DNA of 64,000 nt from Methylobacterium radiotolerans JCM 2831. Its GTDB lineage: Bacteria > Pseudomonadota > Alphaproteobacteria > Rhizobiales > Beijerinckiaceae. Below the pieces are notes generated by a model that worked only from the letters and a program-made list of their open reading frames with translations, was not told the DNA's origin and did not search any database. The position numbers and the translations under genes were made by a program. The DNA lies in the NCBI RefSeq assembly GCF_000019725.1, contig NC_010505.1:3891001-3955000 (forward strand). Reading direction: 5' to 3'. The stretch's first letter is position 1. The number at the start of each line of letters is the position of its first letter. Positions 17,530-24,753 of this stretch are shown here, piece by piece.

Positions 17530-17596
17530 CGCTGCGGACTCATTAGGCACCACGAAAGCTCATCGTTCCCGGCATTTGACTCACAAAACAACAGAT

Positions 17597-17619
17597 GTCA
17601 ACCTTACGTTCCTAGGTTG
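17597..17619. promoter_or_regulatory. Dyad TCAACCT-N9-AGGTTGA
   Basis: Perfect 7-bp arms TCAACCT and AGGTTGA flank TACGTTCCT. The dyad is within the AT-rich island but is itself mixed in composition, so it is less likely to arise by chance than the ATTAATA dyad. It could be an operator or a short transcript hairpin. Confidence 0.4.
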
Positions 17620-17789
17620 AGCGTCATAAAATATCACGCTATAAAAAACATTTACAACCGCGGAACAAATATAACTTGTATTTAATATATTGACGACGAT
17701 CATGGAACAACTACTGAATTTATCGAGGAGATATGGTGATCGGGCAGATCCGCCGCCTCGCGCGCGGGCGACACCGCGTCGGTCGCGTT

Positions 17790-18941
17790 TCAGAGCAGCA
17801 CAAGCTGCGAGCCGGGCTTGCGGAACGCGTCGCGGTTCAGATCCATCCGTCCGAAGGCGAAGCCGAGACGGGTGCCGGCGAGTCGGACCCGCTGGCCGAT
17901 CATCGCCGCGTAGGCCCCCTCCCCGCGGAAGCGGTGGCCGAAGCGCGGGTCGTTCTCGCGCCCGCCCCGGGCGTCCCGCAGGAGTGCGAAGGCCCGCGCC
18001 CGGCGCTCCGGATAGTGCTCGGCGAACCAGTCGGCCACGAGGTCGGCGACTTCGCCGGGGAGGCGCAGCAGCGCGTGGCCGATGCGGCTCGCCCCGTGCG
18101 CGCGCGCCTCGTCCAGGATCGACTCGATCTCGTGATCGGTCAGGCCGGGGATGATCGGCGAGACGTTGACCATGACGGGCACTCCCGCCGCGCTCAGCGC
18201 CCGCATCGCCGCGAGCCGCTTGTCCGGCCGCGGCGCCCGCGGGTCGAGGCGGCGGGCGAGGTCCGGATCCAGCGTCGGCAGCGAGATCGCCGCCAGCACG
18301 AGGTCGTCCGCCGCCATCTCGGCCAGAAGGTCGAGGTCGCGCAGCACGAGGTCCGACTTGGTGGTGATGCTGACGGGATGGCGGGCCTCTCGCAGCACCT
18401 CCAGCACCCCGCGGGTGAGCCGGTGCTCCCGCTCGACCGGCTGATAGGGATCCGTGGCGGTGCCGAGGGCGATCGTCTCTGGCCGGTAGCCCGGCGCGGC
18501 GATCTCGCGGGCGAGGAGCCGGGCGGCGTCCGGCTTGGTGAAGATCCGCGACTCGAAATCGAGCCCCGGCGAAAGGCCGAGCCAGGCATGGGTGGGGCGC
18601 GCGTAGCAGTAGATGCAGCCGTGCTCGCAGCCCCGGTACGGGTTGATCGACCGATCGAACGGGATGTCGGGCGAGCCGTTGCGCGCGATGATCCGGGCGG
18701 ACCGCTCCGGCGTGACCTGCGTGCGCAGGGGCGCCGGAGGGTCCGCCGTCCAGGTCCCGTCGTGGAACGCCTCGCGCCGGGCGGATTCGTACCGGCCGGT
18801 CGGGTTGGCCGTCGCGCCGCGCCCGCGCCGGGCGGCCGGATCCGCGGCGCTCGAGCCGAGTCGCGTCACGGTCCCGGACGCGGTTCCGTCGCGCGTGTCC
18901 ACCATCCCGACTCGCCCCACTCCGGAAACCGATCGGAACAT
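17790..18941 (-). CDS. PA0069-family radical SAM protein
   Basis: A 383-residue radical SAM protein. The cluster-binding cysteines are in RGCEHGCIYCYARPTHA (CxxxCxxC, about residues 105-112). Typical family sequence follows: FDRSINPYRG, LDFESRIFTKPDA, ALGTATDPYQPVE and VMVNVSPIIPGLTD. The family resembles spore photoproduct lyase distantly, but its reaction is not established. The first ATG in the open frame (18941) has a poor ribosome site. The ATG at 18905 (MVDTRDG) is an equally possible start and would shorten the protein by 12 residues. It is divergent from the small glycosyltransferase-like gene. Confidence 0.88.
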   Translation of the reverse strand: MFRSVSGVGRVGMVDTRDGTASGTVTRLGSSAADPAARRGRGATANPTGRYESARREAFHDGTWTADPPAPLRTQVTPERSARIIARNGSPDIPFDRSINPYRGCEHGCIYCYARPTHAWLGLSPGLDFESRIFTKPDAARLLAREIAAPGYRPETIALGTATDPYQPVEREHRLTRGVLEVLREARHPVSITTKSDLVLRDLDLLAEMAADDLVLAAISLPTLDPDLARRLDPRAPRPDKRLAAMRALSAAGVPVMVNVSPIIPGLTDHEIESILDEARAHGASRIGHALLRLPGEVADLVADWFAEHYPERRARAFALLRDARGGRENDPRFGHRFRGEGAYAAMIGQRVRLAGTRLGFAFGRMDLNRDAFRKPGSQLVLL

Positions 18942-19062
18942 ACAACGAACAAACCGCCGGCGATCGCCTCTTTTTCAGGCAAATCCGGCTCCGCGGCCCG
19001 TCCGGGCAGCGGCGCGTCCGCGCGGAGACGGCAGGGCAGTTTACGGCGCCGCAGAATCGTCT

Positions 19063-19593
19063 ATGCGCGCGCTCATGCTCTCCGCCGTGACCTATCTGGC
19101 CGACCCGGCCGAGCCGGACGCGATCGATCGCCTGGCCGACACGCTCAGCGTGCTCGTCTCCGGCGTGGCCGGCGGCCTCGTCGGCGACGCGGTGATCGTC
19201 GCGGGCCGCGAGAGCGAGGCCGTGGCGGCCGTCGCGGAGGCCACGGGTGCGACCCTCGTGCTGCACCGGGGCGGCAATCCCTACGCGGCGGGCGCCGTCG
19301 CGGCCCGGCGGGACTGGATCCTGTGCCTGGAGGCGGGCGACGTCCCGGCCGAGGGCTGGATCCGCACCCTCGACCGCTTCGTCGGGACGGCGCGGCCGGA
19401 GACGGCGCTCGGCCGCCTGCACCGCCCGGCCGGGGGTTGGCTCGGCCGCCTCGTCAGGCGCACGGAGACCGTCGCCGGCGCCCGGCAGGCCCGGGCCGGC
19501 GACGTCGTCCGGCGCGAGGCCCTGCGGGCCGAGGGCGCGTTCGCGGGCCGCCTCAAGGTCAGGCCGCTGATCGCCCGGATCGAGCGCGCCTGA
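19063..19593 (+). CDS. Small glycosyltransferase-family-2-like protein
   Basis: This 176-residue protein resembles the N-terminal half of GT2 enzymes. An initial beta-strand region is followed by ATLVLHRGGNPYAAGAVAARRDWILCLEAGDVPAEGW, in which LEAGDVP occupies the place of the usual DxD. The protein is about half the normal length and ends with basic residues. It may be a truncated or catalytically inactive derivative. It is divergent from the radical SAM gene and stands alone. The start was placed at the ATG in MRALMLSAVTYL; the frame upstream overlaps the radical SAM gene and is not coding. Confidence 0.7.
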   Translation: MRALMLSAVTYLADPAEPDAIDRLADTLSVLVSGVAGGLVGDAVIVAGRESEAVAAVAEATGATLVLHRGGNPYAAGAVAARRDWILCLEAGDVPAEGWIRTLDRFVGTARPETALGRLHRPAGGWLGRLVRRTETVAGARQARAGDVVRREALRAEGAFAGRLKVRPLIARIERA

Positions 19594-19742
19594 CCGGAAG
19601 AATCGCGACCGTGCGAATCTTGCGCCGGCTCACGTTGTTGTCGGTCGATTCGCCGCTACAACTCTGGAAGCGCGGCAGAAACGGCGCCGCCTCCGGCCGT
19701 GTCGACGCGCGCTGAATCTCCCCGACTTGGAAGGATGGTGCC

Positions 19743-21191
19743 ATGGATTCGTCGGGCCTGATGGGGCGGAAGTCGGTCGACGACATCGTCGAGAGCGGCG
19801 AGGGCGAGCAGCAACTCTCGAAGTCGCTCGGCGCCCTCTCGATCACCGCGATGGGTATCGGGGCGATCATCGGCGCCGGCATCTTCGTCCTCACCGGCAC
19901 CGCCGCGGCCCAGTATGCCGGGCCGGGGATCATGCTGTCCTTCGTGCTCGGCGGCATCGCCTGCGCCTTCGTCGGCCTCTGCTACTCCGAGATGGCCGCG
20001 CTGATCCCGGTCGCCGGCTCGAGCTACACCTACACCTACGCGACGCTCGGCGAGTTCTTCGCGTGGCTGATCGGCTGGGACCTGATCCTCGAATACGCCA
20101 TGGGCGCCGCCACCGTGGCGGTCGGCTGGTCGGGCTACATGACCAGCATCCTCAAGAGTGTCGGCATCGTGATCCCCGCGCAGTTCGCCAACGCGCCAGG
20201 CACGCCGATCGAGGGCGGCGGGACCGCCCTGTTCAACCTGCCGGCCGTGCTGATCGTGGCGCTGATCACGATCCTGCTGATGCGGGGCACGAAGGAATCG
20301 GCGCGCTTCAACAACGTCATGGTCGCGGTGAAACTCACCGTCGTGATCGCCTTCATCGTTCTCGGCTGGAGCCATGTGAACGCCGCGAACTGGAGCCCGC
20401 TGATCCCCGAGAACGACGGGACCTTCGGACATTTCGGCACCAGTGGCGTCCTGCGCGGCGCGGGCGTGGTGTTCTTCGCGTTCATCGGCTTCGACGCGGT
20501 CTCGACCGCCGCCCAGGAGGCGCGCAGACCCCAGAAGGACATGCCGATCGGCATCCTGGGCTCGCTGGCGGTCTGCACGATCCTGTACGTGCTCGTCGCC
20601 GCCGTGCTCACCGGGCTCGTGCCCTACAAGGAGCTGAACGTCCCGGACCCGATCGCCAAGGGCGTCGACGTGATCGGCATCGGCTGGTTCGCCCTCCTGA
20701 TCAAGCTCGGGGCGCTGACCGGGCTGACCACGGTGATCCTCGTCCTGCTCTACGGCCAGAGCCGGATCTTCTTCACCATGGCCCAGGACGGCCTGCTGCC
20801 GAAGATGTTCTCCCACGTCCACCCGACCTACCAGACGCCGTATCGCAGCCAGGCGCTCATCGGGGCCGCGGTCGCCGTGGTGGCGGCCCTGGTGCCGATC
20901 CACATCCTCGGCGAGATGGTCAGCATCGGCACGCTCGCCGCCTTCATCCTCGTCTGCGGCTCAGTGCTCTACCTGCGGCGCGCCGAGCGCCACATGAAGC
21001 GGCCGTTCCGGGCGCCCGCCGTGCCGGTCGTGCCGATCCTGGGCATCCTGTCCTGCCTGCTCCTGATGATCGGCCTGCCCCTCGACACGTGGCTGCGGCT
21101 GGTGATCTGGATGGCGATCGGCCTCGTCGTGTACTTCTTCTACGGCCGCAAGCACTCTGTCCTGCGCCGCAAGGAGGGGAATCTGGCCTAG
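19743..21191 (+). CDS. APC-superfamily amino acid permease
   Basis: Inner-membrane amino acid transporter of 482 residues with about 12 membrane segments. The first helix carries the APC substrate/Na-binding signature GIGAIIGAGIFVLTG (about residues 38-52). SSYTYTYATLGEFFAWLIGW and FFAFIGFDAVSTAAQEARRPQKD are characteristic of the cationic amino acid transporter (CAT) subgroup. A cytosolic N-terminal tail of about 30 residues precedes helix 1. The ATG follows GGAAGGATGGTGCC. It appears monocistronic; the next gene converges on it only 7 bp away. The exact substrate is unknown. Confidence 0.9.
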   Translation: MDSSGLMGRKSVDDIVESGEGEQQLSKSLGALSITAMGIGAIIGAGIFVLTGTAAAQYAGPGIMLSFVLGGIACAFVGLCYSEMAALIPVAGSSYTYTYATLGEFFAWLIGWDLILEYAMGAATVAVGWSGYMTSILKSVGIVIPAQFANAPGTPIEGGGTALFNLPAVLIVALITILLMRGTKESARFNNVMVAVKLTVVIAFIVLGWSHVNAANWSPLIPENDGTFGHFGTSGVLRGAGVVFFAFIGFDAVSTAAQEARRPQKDMPIGILGSLAVCTILYVLVAAVLTGLVPYKELNVPDPIAKGVDVIGIGWFALLIKLGALTGLTTVILVLLYGQSRIFFTMAQDGLLPKMFSHVHPTYQTPYRSQALIGAAVAVVAALVPIHILGEMVSIGTLAAFILVCGSVLYLRRAERHMKRPFRAPAVPVVPILGILSCLLLMIGLPLDTWLRLVIWMAIGLVVYFFYGRKHSVLRRKEGNLA

Positions 21192-21198
21192 CGCCGCC

Positions 21199-21756
21199 TC
21201 ACACGGTGAGGCTCGCGCCGCGCCGCAGGTGCTCGTCGAGGCGCGGCATGATCTCGACGAAGTTGCAGGGCCGGTGCCGGTAGTCGAGCTGCTGGGCCAG
21301 GATCCCGTCCCAGGCGTCGCGGCAGGCGCCGGGCGAGCCCGGCAGCACGAACACGTAGGTCGCCCGCGCGACCCCCGCGGTGGCGCGGGATTGCAGGGTC
21401 GAGGTGCCGATCTTGTCGTACGAGATCCGGTGGAACACGGCCGAGAAGCCGTCCATGCGCTTCTCGAACAGCGGCTCCAGCGCCTCGGGGGTGACGTCGC
21501 GGCCGGTGAAGCCGGTCCCGCCGGTGGTGATCACCACGTCGACGCCGGGATCGCGCAGCCACGCCTCCACCCGCTCGCGGATCGCCGGGATCTCGTCCGG
21601 AACGATGGACCGGGCCGCCAGACTGTGCCCCGCCTCGGTGAGGCGCTGGGTCAGGGTGTCGCCCGAGCGGTCGTCCTCCGGACGGCGCGTGTCGGAGACG
21701 GTCAGGACCGCGATGTTCAGGGGAATGAAGCGGCGGGCGTCGGTCTGATCGGCCAT
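21199..21756 (-). CDS. moaB: Molybdenum cofactor biosynthesis protein B
   Basis: MoaB/Mog-fold protein of 185 residues acting in molybdopterin adenylylation. The conserved core is LTVSDTRRPEDDRSGDTL, then TTGGTGFTGRDVTPEAL (the GGTG nucleotide loop, near residue 80), then FEKRMDGFSAVFHRISY and the C-terminal LPGSPGACRDAWD. The start MADQTDARR was preferred because upstream codons encode an Arg/Ala/Gly-rich, non-conserved stretch over a C-run. It converges on the permease gene and diverges from maiA. Confidence 0.92.
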   Translation of the reverse strand: MADQTDARRFIPLNIAVLTVSDTRRPEDDRSGDTLTQRLTEAGHSLAARSIVPDEIPAIRERVEAWLRDPGVDVVITTGGTGFTGRDVTPEALEPLFEKRMDGFSAVFHRISYDKIGTSTLQSRATAGVARATYVFVLPGSPGACRDAWDGILAQQLDYRHRPCNFVEIMPRLDEHLRRGASLTV

Positions 21757-21912
21757 CGTGCGGGCTCTCCGGTGCGGGAGACCGATATGGGCCCGGCGGG
21801 ACCGCTTGTCGCCCCCGGGGGCCGCCGCGCCCGCGCCCCCCCCCCGCGCCCCCCTTGCGGCCCGCCGCAAACTCGGCTGTGCTCGTCCGGCCCCGTCGGA
21901 GATCGCTCACCC

Positions 21913-22560
21913 ATGCACATGTACGGCAACTGGCGCTCGGCCGCGGCTTTCCGGGTGCGGATCGCCCTGAAGCTGAAGGGCATCGCGTACGAGGAGACCT
22001 TCATCGACCTCGACGCGGGCGACCAGCACAAGCCGGAGTTCCGCAGGATCAACCCGCAGGGCGCGGTGCCGGCGCTGTTCGACGGCGACGGCCCGCCGCT
22101 CACCCAGTCGCTGGCGATCCTCGACTACCTGGAGGAGACGCGGGACGGCGTCCGCCTCCTGCCCGAGGAGCCCCGGGCGCGGGCCCGGGCCCGCTCGCTG
22201 GCGCAGGTGGTCGCGTGCGACACCCACCCGCTCTACGTGCCCCGGGTGCGCACCTTCCTGATGGAGCATTACGGCCTGCCACGGGAGCGCATGCTGGATT
22301 TCCTGCGCAACGCCTTCGAGACCGGCCTCCGGACCCTGGAGACGCGCCTCTCCGCCGAGCCGGGAACGGGCCGGTTCTGCCAGGGCGATTCGGTGAGCCA
22401 CGCCGACCTCTGCCTAGTCAGCCTCTGGGTCGGGACGGGCATCTTCGGCATCGACACGGCGGCCTACCCGACGGTCGCGCGAATCGCCGAGGCCTGCCTC
22501 GCCCTGCCGGCGGTCGCGGAGGCGCATCCGCTGCGCCAGCCGGGCGCCCCGCAGGGGTGA
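21913..22560 (+). CDS. maiA: Maleylacetoacetate isomerase / zeta-class glutathione S-transferase
   Basis: A 215-residue thioredoxin-fold GST. The N-terminal NWRSAAAFRVRIALKLKGIAYEE corresponds to the zeta-class SSCSxRVRIAL motif; one of the two serines is changed here. NPQGAVPALFDGDGPPLTQSLAILDYLEE is the glutathione-binding GST-N core, and CQGDSVSHADLCLVSLW belongs to the all-helical C domain. Zeta GSTs isomerise maleylacetoacetate in tyrosine/phenylalanine breakdown. No other genes of that pathway are adjacent, so the specific name is tentative. Confidence 0.82.
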   Translation: MHMYGNWRSAAAFRVRIALKLKGIAYEETFIDLDAGDQHKPEFRRINPQGAVPALFDGDGPPLTQSLAILDYLEETRDGVRLLPEEPRARARARSLAQVVACDTHPLYVPRVRTFLMEHYGLPRERMLDFLRNAFETGLRTLETRLSAEPGTGRFCQGDSVSHADLCLVSLWVGTGIFGIDTAAYPTVARIAEACLALPAVAEAHPLRQPGAPQG

Positions 22561-22700
22561 CCGGGCTCCGCGCGCCGCCCGCCCGGTGCGCGACGTCGCA
22601 CTCGTGACCGGGGGTCGCGGCCGGCGATGTGGTATTCGGCAACCCAGGCCGTGTAAGGAGGCCGGCGACTGATCCCGGTCCGGGGGGAGAAAGAGTGTCG

Positions 22701-24032
22701 ATGGCATCCGTCGAGAACGAGTCGGGCCTTCATCGCGTCGTGGTGGTCGGCGGCGGCGCCGCCGGACTGCAGCTGGTCACGAAGCTCGGCGACAAGCTCG
22801 GGCGCGGCAAGCGCGCGCACGTCACCCTCGTGGACCGCGCCCGGACGCATATCTGGAAGCCGCTGCTCCACGAGGTGGCGGCCGGCAGCCTCGACGTCGG
22901 CCACCACGCGGTGGATTACCTGCACCACGCCCACACGCACGGCTTCCGCTACCGGATCGGGCGGATGACCGGGCTCGACCGGGAGGCGCGCACGATCCAG
23001 CTCGCCGCGAGCTACGACGCGGAAGGGCGCGAGGTCACGCCCGAGCGCGCCGTCCCCTACGACACGCTGGTGATGGCGGTGGGCTCCACCACCAACGATT
23101 TCGGCACGCCGGGCGTCGCCGAGCACGCCATCGCCCTCGACACACAGGACCAGGCGGTGCGCTTCCACCAGCGTCTGGTGAACGCCTCTCTGCGGGCGCA
23201 CACGCAGGCCGGCCCGGTCCGGCCCGGCCAGCTCCACGTCACGGTGATCGGCGCGGGCGCGACCGGGACGGAGCTCGCCGCCGAGCTGCACCGGACCCTG
23301 CGCCACGTCGTCTCCACCGGGCTCGACAAGATCGACCCGGGCAAGGACATCCGCATCACCCTGGTCGAGGCCGCCGACCGGATCCTGCCGGCGGTGCCGC
23401 AGCGCCTCTCGGCCGAGGTGATGCAGCTCCTCAACAAGATCGGCGTCGACGTGCGCGTGAAGGCGCGGGTCACCGAGGTGCGCGCTGACGGCGTGCAGCT
23501 CGCCGACGGCACCTTCATCCCGTCCGAGCTGGTCGTCTGGGCGGCGGGCGTGAAGGCGCCGCCCTTCCTGCAGGGCATCGGCGGCCTGGAGACGACGCGG
23601 ACCAACCAGCTGGTGGTGACGCCGACGCTGCAGACGACCCGCGATCCAGACATCTTCGCCATCGGCGACTGCGCCTACCTGGTGGAGGCCGGATCCGACA
23701 CGCCGGTGCCGCCGCGCGCGCAGGCGGCCCACCAGCAGGCGAGCCACCTGATCGGCCAGATCCAGGCGAAGATCGACGGCAAGCCGCTGAAGCCGTTCCG
23801 GTACAAGGATTTCGGCTCGCTGGTCTCCCTCGGCGAGTACTCGACCGTGGGCAGCCTGATGGGCTTCGTCCGCGGCAAGAACATGCTCATCGCCGGTCTG
23901 TTCGCCCGGATGATGTACCGCTCGCTCTACAAGATGCACGAGCGGGCGCTGCACGGCACGGCCAAGACTGCCCTCGACACCCTGGCCCGCGCGCTCACCC
24001 GGCGCACCGAGCCGCGGGTGAAGCTGCACTGA
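22701..24032 (+). CDS. ndh: Type II NADH:quinone oxidoreductase (NDH-2)
   Basis: Non-proton-pumping flavoenzyme passing electrons from NADH to quinone at the inner membrane face. It has 443 residues. The FAD motif is VVVVGGGAAGLQLVTKLG (about 12-30) and the NADH motif VIGAGATGTELAAELH (about 180-195). The conserved IFAIGDCAY and RAQAAHQQASHL occur before a C-terminal amphipathic segment (GLFARMMYRSLYKMHE) that anchors such enzymes to the membrane. The ATG at 22701 is preceded by GGGGGAGAAAGAG. A GTG at 22695 and an ATG at 22629 are less likely. It seems to be transcribed alone. Confidence 0.92.
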   Translation: MASVENESGLHRVVVVGGGAAGLQLVTKLGDKLGRGKRAHVTLVDRARTHIWKPLLHEVAAGSLDVGHHAVDYLHHAHTHGFRYRIGRMTGLDREARTIQLAASYDAEGREVTPERAVPYDTLVMAVGSTTNDFGTPGVAEHAIALDTQDQAVRFHQRLVNASLRAHTQAGPVRPGQLHVTVIGAGATGTELAAELHRTLRHVVSTGLDKIDPGKDIRITLVEAADRILPAVPQRLSAEVMQLLNKIGVDVRVKARVTEVRADGVQLADGTFIPSELVVWAAGVKAPPFLQGIGGLETTRTNQLVVTPTLQTTRDPDIFAIGDCAYLVEAGSDTPVPPRAQAAHQQASHLIGQIQAKIDGKPLKPFRYKDFGSLVSLGEYSTVGSLMGFVRGKNMLIAGLFARMMYRSLYKMHERALHGTAKTALDTLARALTRRTEPRVKLH

Positions 24033-24097
24033 CCGTCGCCGTACGAACCGAGGACGGGCGCCCGGATCGACCGGGCGCGCCACAGGAAGGAAACACC

Positions 24098-24409
24098 ATG
24101 ATCCTGGTAAGCGTGATGTACCCGGCCGGCCCGAGCTTCGACATGGGCTACTATCTCGGCCACCACATGCCGCTGGTGCGCGAGCGCTGGTCGTCCCTCG
24201 GCCTCCACGACGCGAAGGTCGTCAAGGGCGCCGGCACGCCGGACGGCGGCGCCGCCCCGTTCCAGGTGATGGCCCTGCTCACCTTCGAATCGGTCGACGC
24301 CTTCAAGAAGGCCGTGGCCGCCCACGGCGAGGAGATCTTCGCCGACATCCCGAACTTCACCTCGGCGCAGGCCCAGGTCCAGCTCAACGACTTCGCGGAG
24401 AACCCGTGA
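24098..24409 (+). CDS. EthD-family protein
   Basis: A 103-residue ferredoxin-like alpha+beta barrel protein of the EthD family. MILVSVMYPAGPSFDMGYYLGHHMPLV carries the conserved HxP motif, and the C-terminal part reads QAQVQLNDF. EthD proteins are known from ether degradation clusters, but most homologues have unknown roles. The start has an excellent ribosome site (AGGAAGGAAACACC). Its stop overlaps the GTG start of the next gene, so the two are translationally coupled. Confidence 0.85.
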   Translation: MILVSVMYPAGPSFDMGYYLGHHMPLVRERWSSLGLHDAKVVKGAGTPDGGAAPFQVMALLTFESVDAFKKAVAAHGEEIFADIPNFTSAQAQVQLNDFAENP

Positions 24410-24720
24410 TCGACATCGTCAAGGCGGTGCAGGAGGCCGATCCGAGCCTCGGCACCTACGTGGTCGTGCTGCGCACCGACGCCCGGGCCCTCGACGGCCC
24501 GGAGCGCTTCACGCCGGAGGCGCAGGCCTGGATCGCCGAGAAGGCACCCGGCGGCCGGCTCGCCCGGGTGCGCGTCCTGCTGGCGCCCTATCCGGGCGCG
24601 GAGCCGGCCGCGCGCGAGGTCACCGTGGCGGCCTTCGCCGACGCGCGGGAGCTCGCCGCCTTCGCGACGACCTGGACCGGCGACCCGCTGCCCGAGGCCG
24701 ACGCGGCGGAAGGCCCCTGA
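24406..24720 (+). CDS. Hypothetical protein coupled to the EthD gene
   Basis: A 104-residue acidic protein beginning with GTG within the stop of the EthD gene (GTGA overlap). I do not recognise the family. It has no signal peptide, membrane segment or cysteines. The alternation of short hydrophobic strands (YVVVLRTDARAL, RVRVLLAPYPG, EVTVAAFADARELAAFATTW) suggests a small alpha/beta domain, perhaps of similar fold to EthD. Coupling suggests the products work together. Confidence 0.7.
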   Translation: MIDIVKAVQEADPSLGTYVVVLRTDARALDGPERFTPEAQAWIAEKAPGGRLARVRVLLAPYPGAEPAAREVTVAAFADARELAAFATTWTGDPLPEADAAEGP

Positions 24721-24753
24721 GAGCGGTGCGGCGCCGGCGGGCGCCGCACCGGG

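Larger units (their letters stand above)
17045..17789. promoter_or_regulatory. 745-bp region upstream of the chemoreceptor gene, containing an AT-rich island
   Basis: No plausible gene is visible. From about 17455 to 17730 the base composition drops sharply to mostly A/T, unlike anything else in the window. It contains two clear dyads (17510-17530 area and 17597-17619) and several TATA-like stretches. This is the likely promoter region of the chemoreceptor gene and may bind a nucleoid protein, or it may be a remnant of foreign DNA. The GC-rich 17045-17450 part shows nothing I can name. Confidence 0.5.

Noticed and set aside
17733..17800. GAGGAGAT-ATG, a good ribosome site at the edge of the AT-rich island
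   Set aside because: The frame following it is antisense to the radical SAM gene and has the composition of a shadow; no short conserved peptide is visible.
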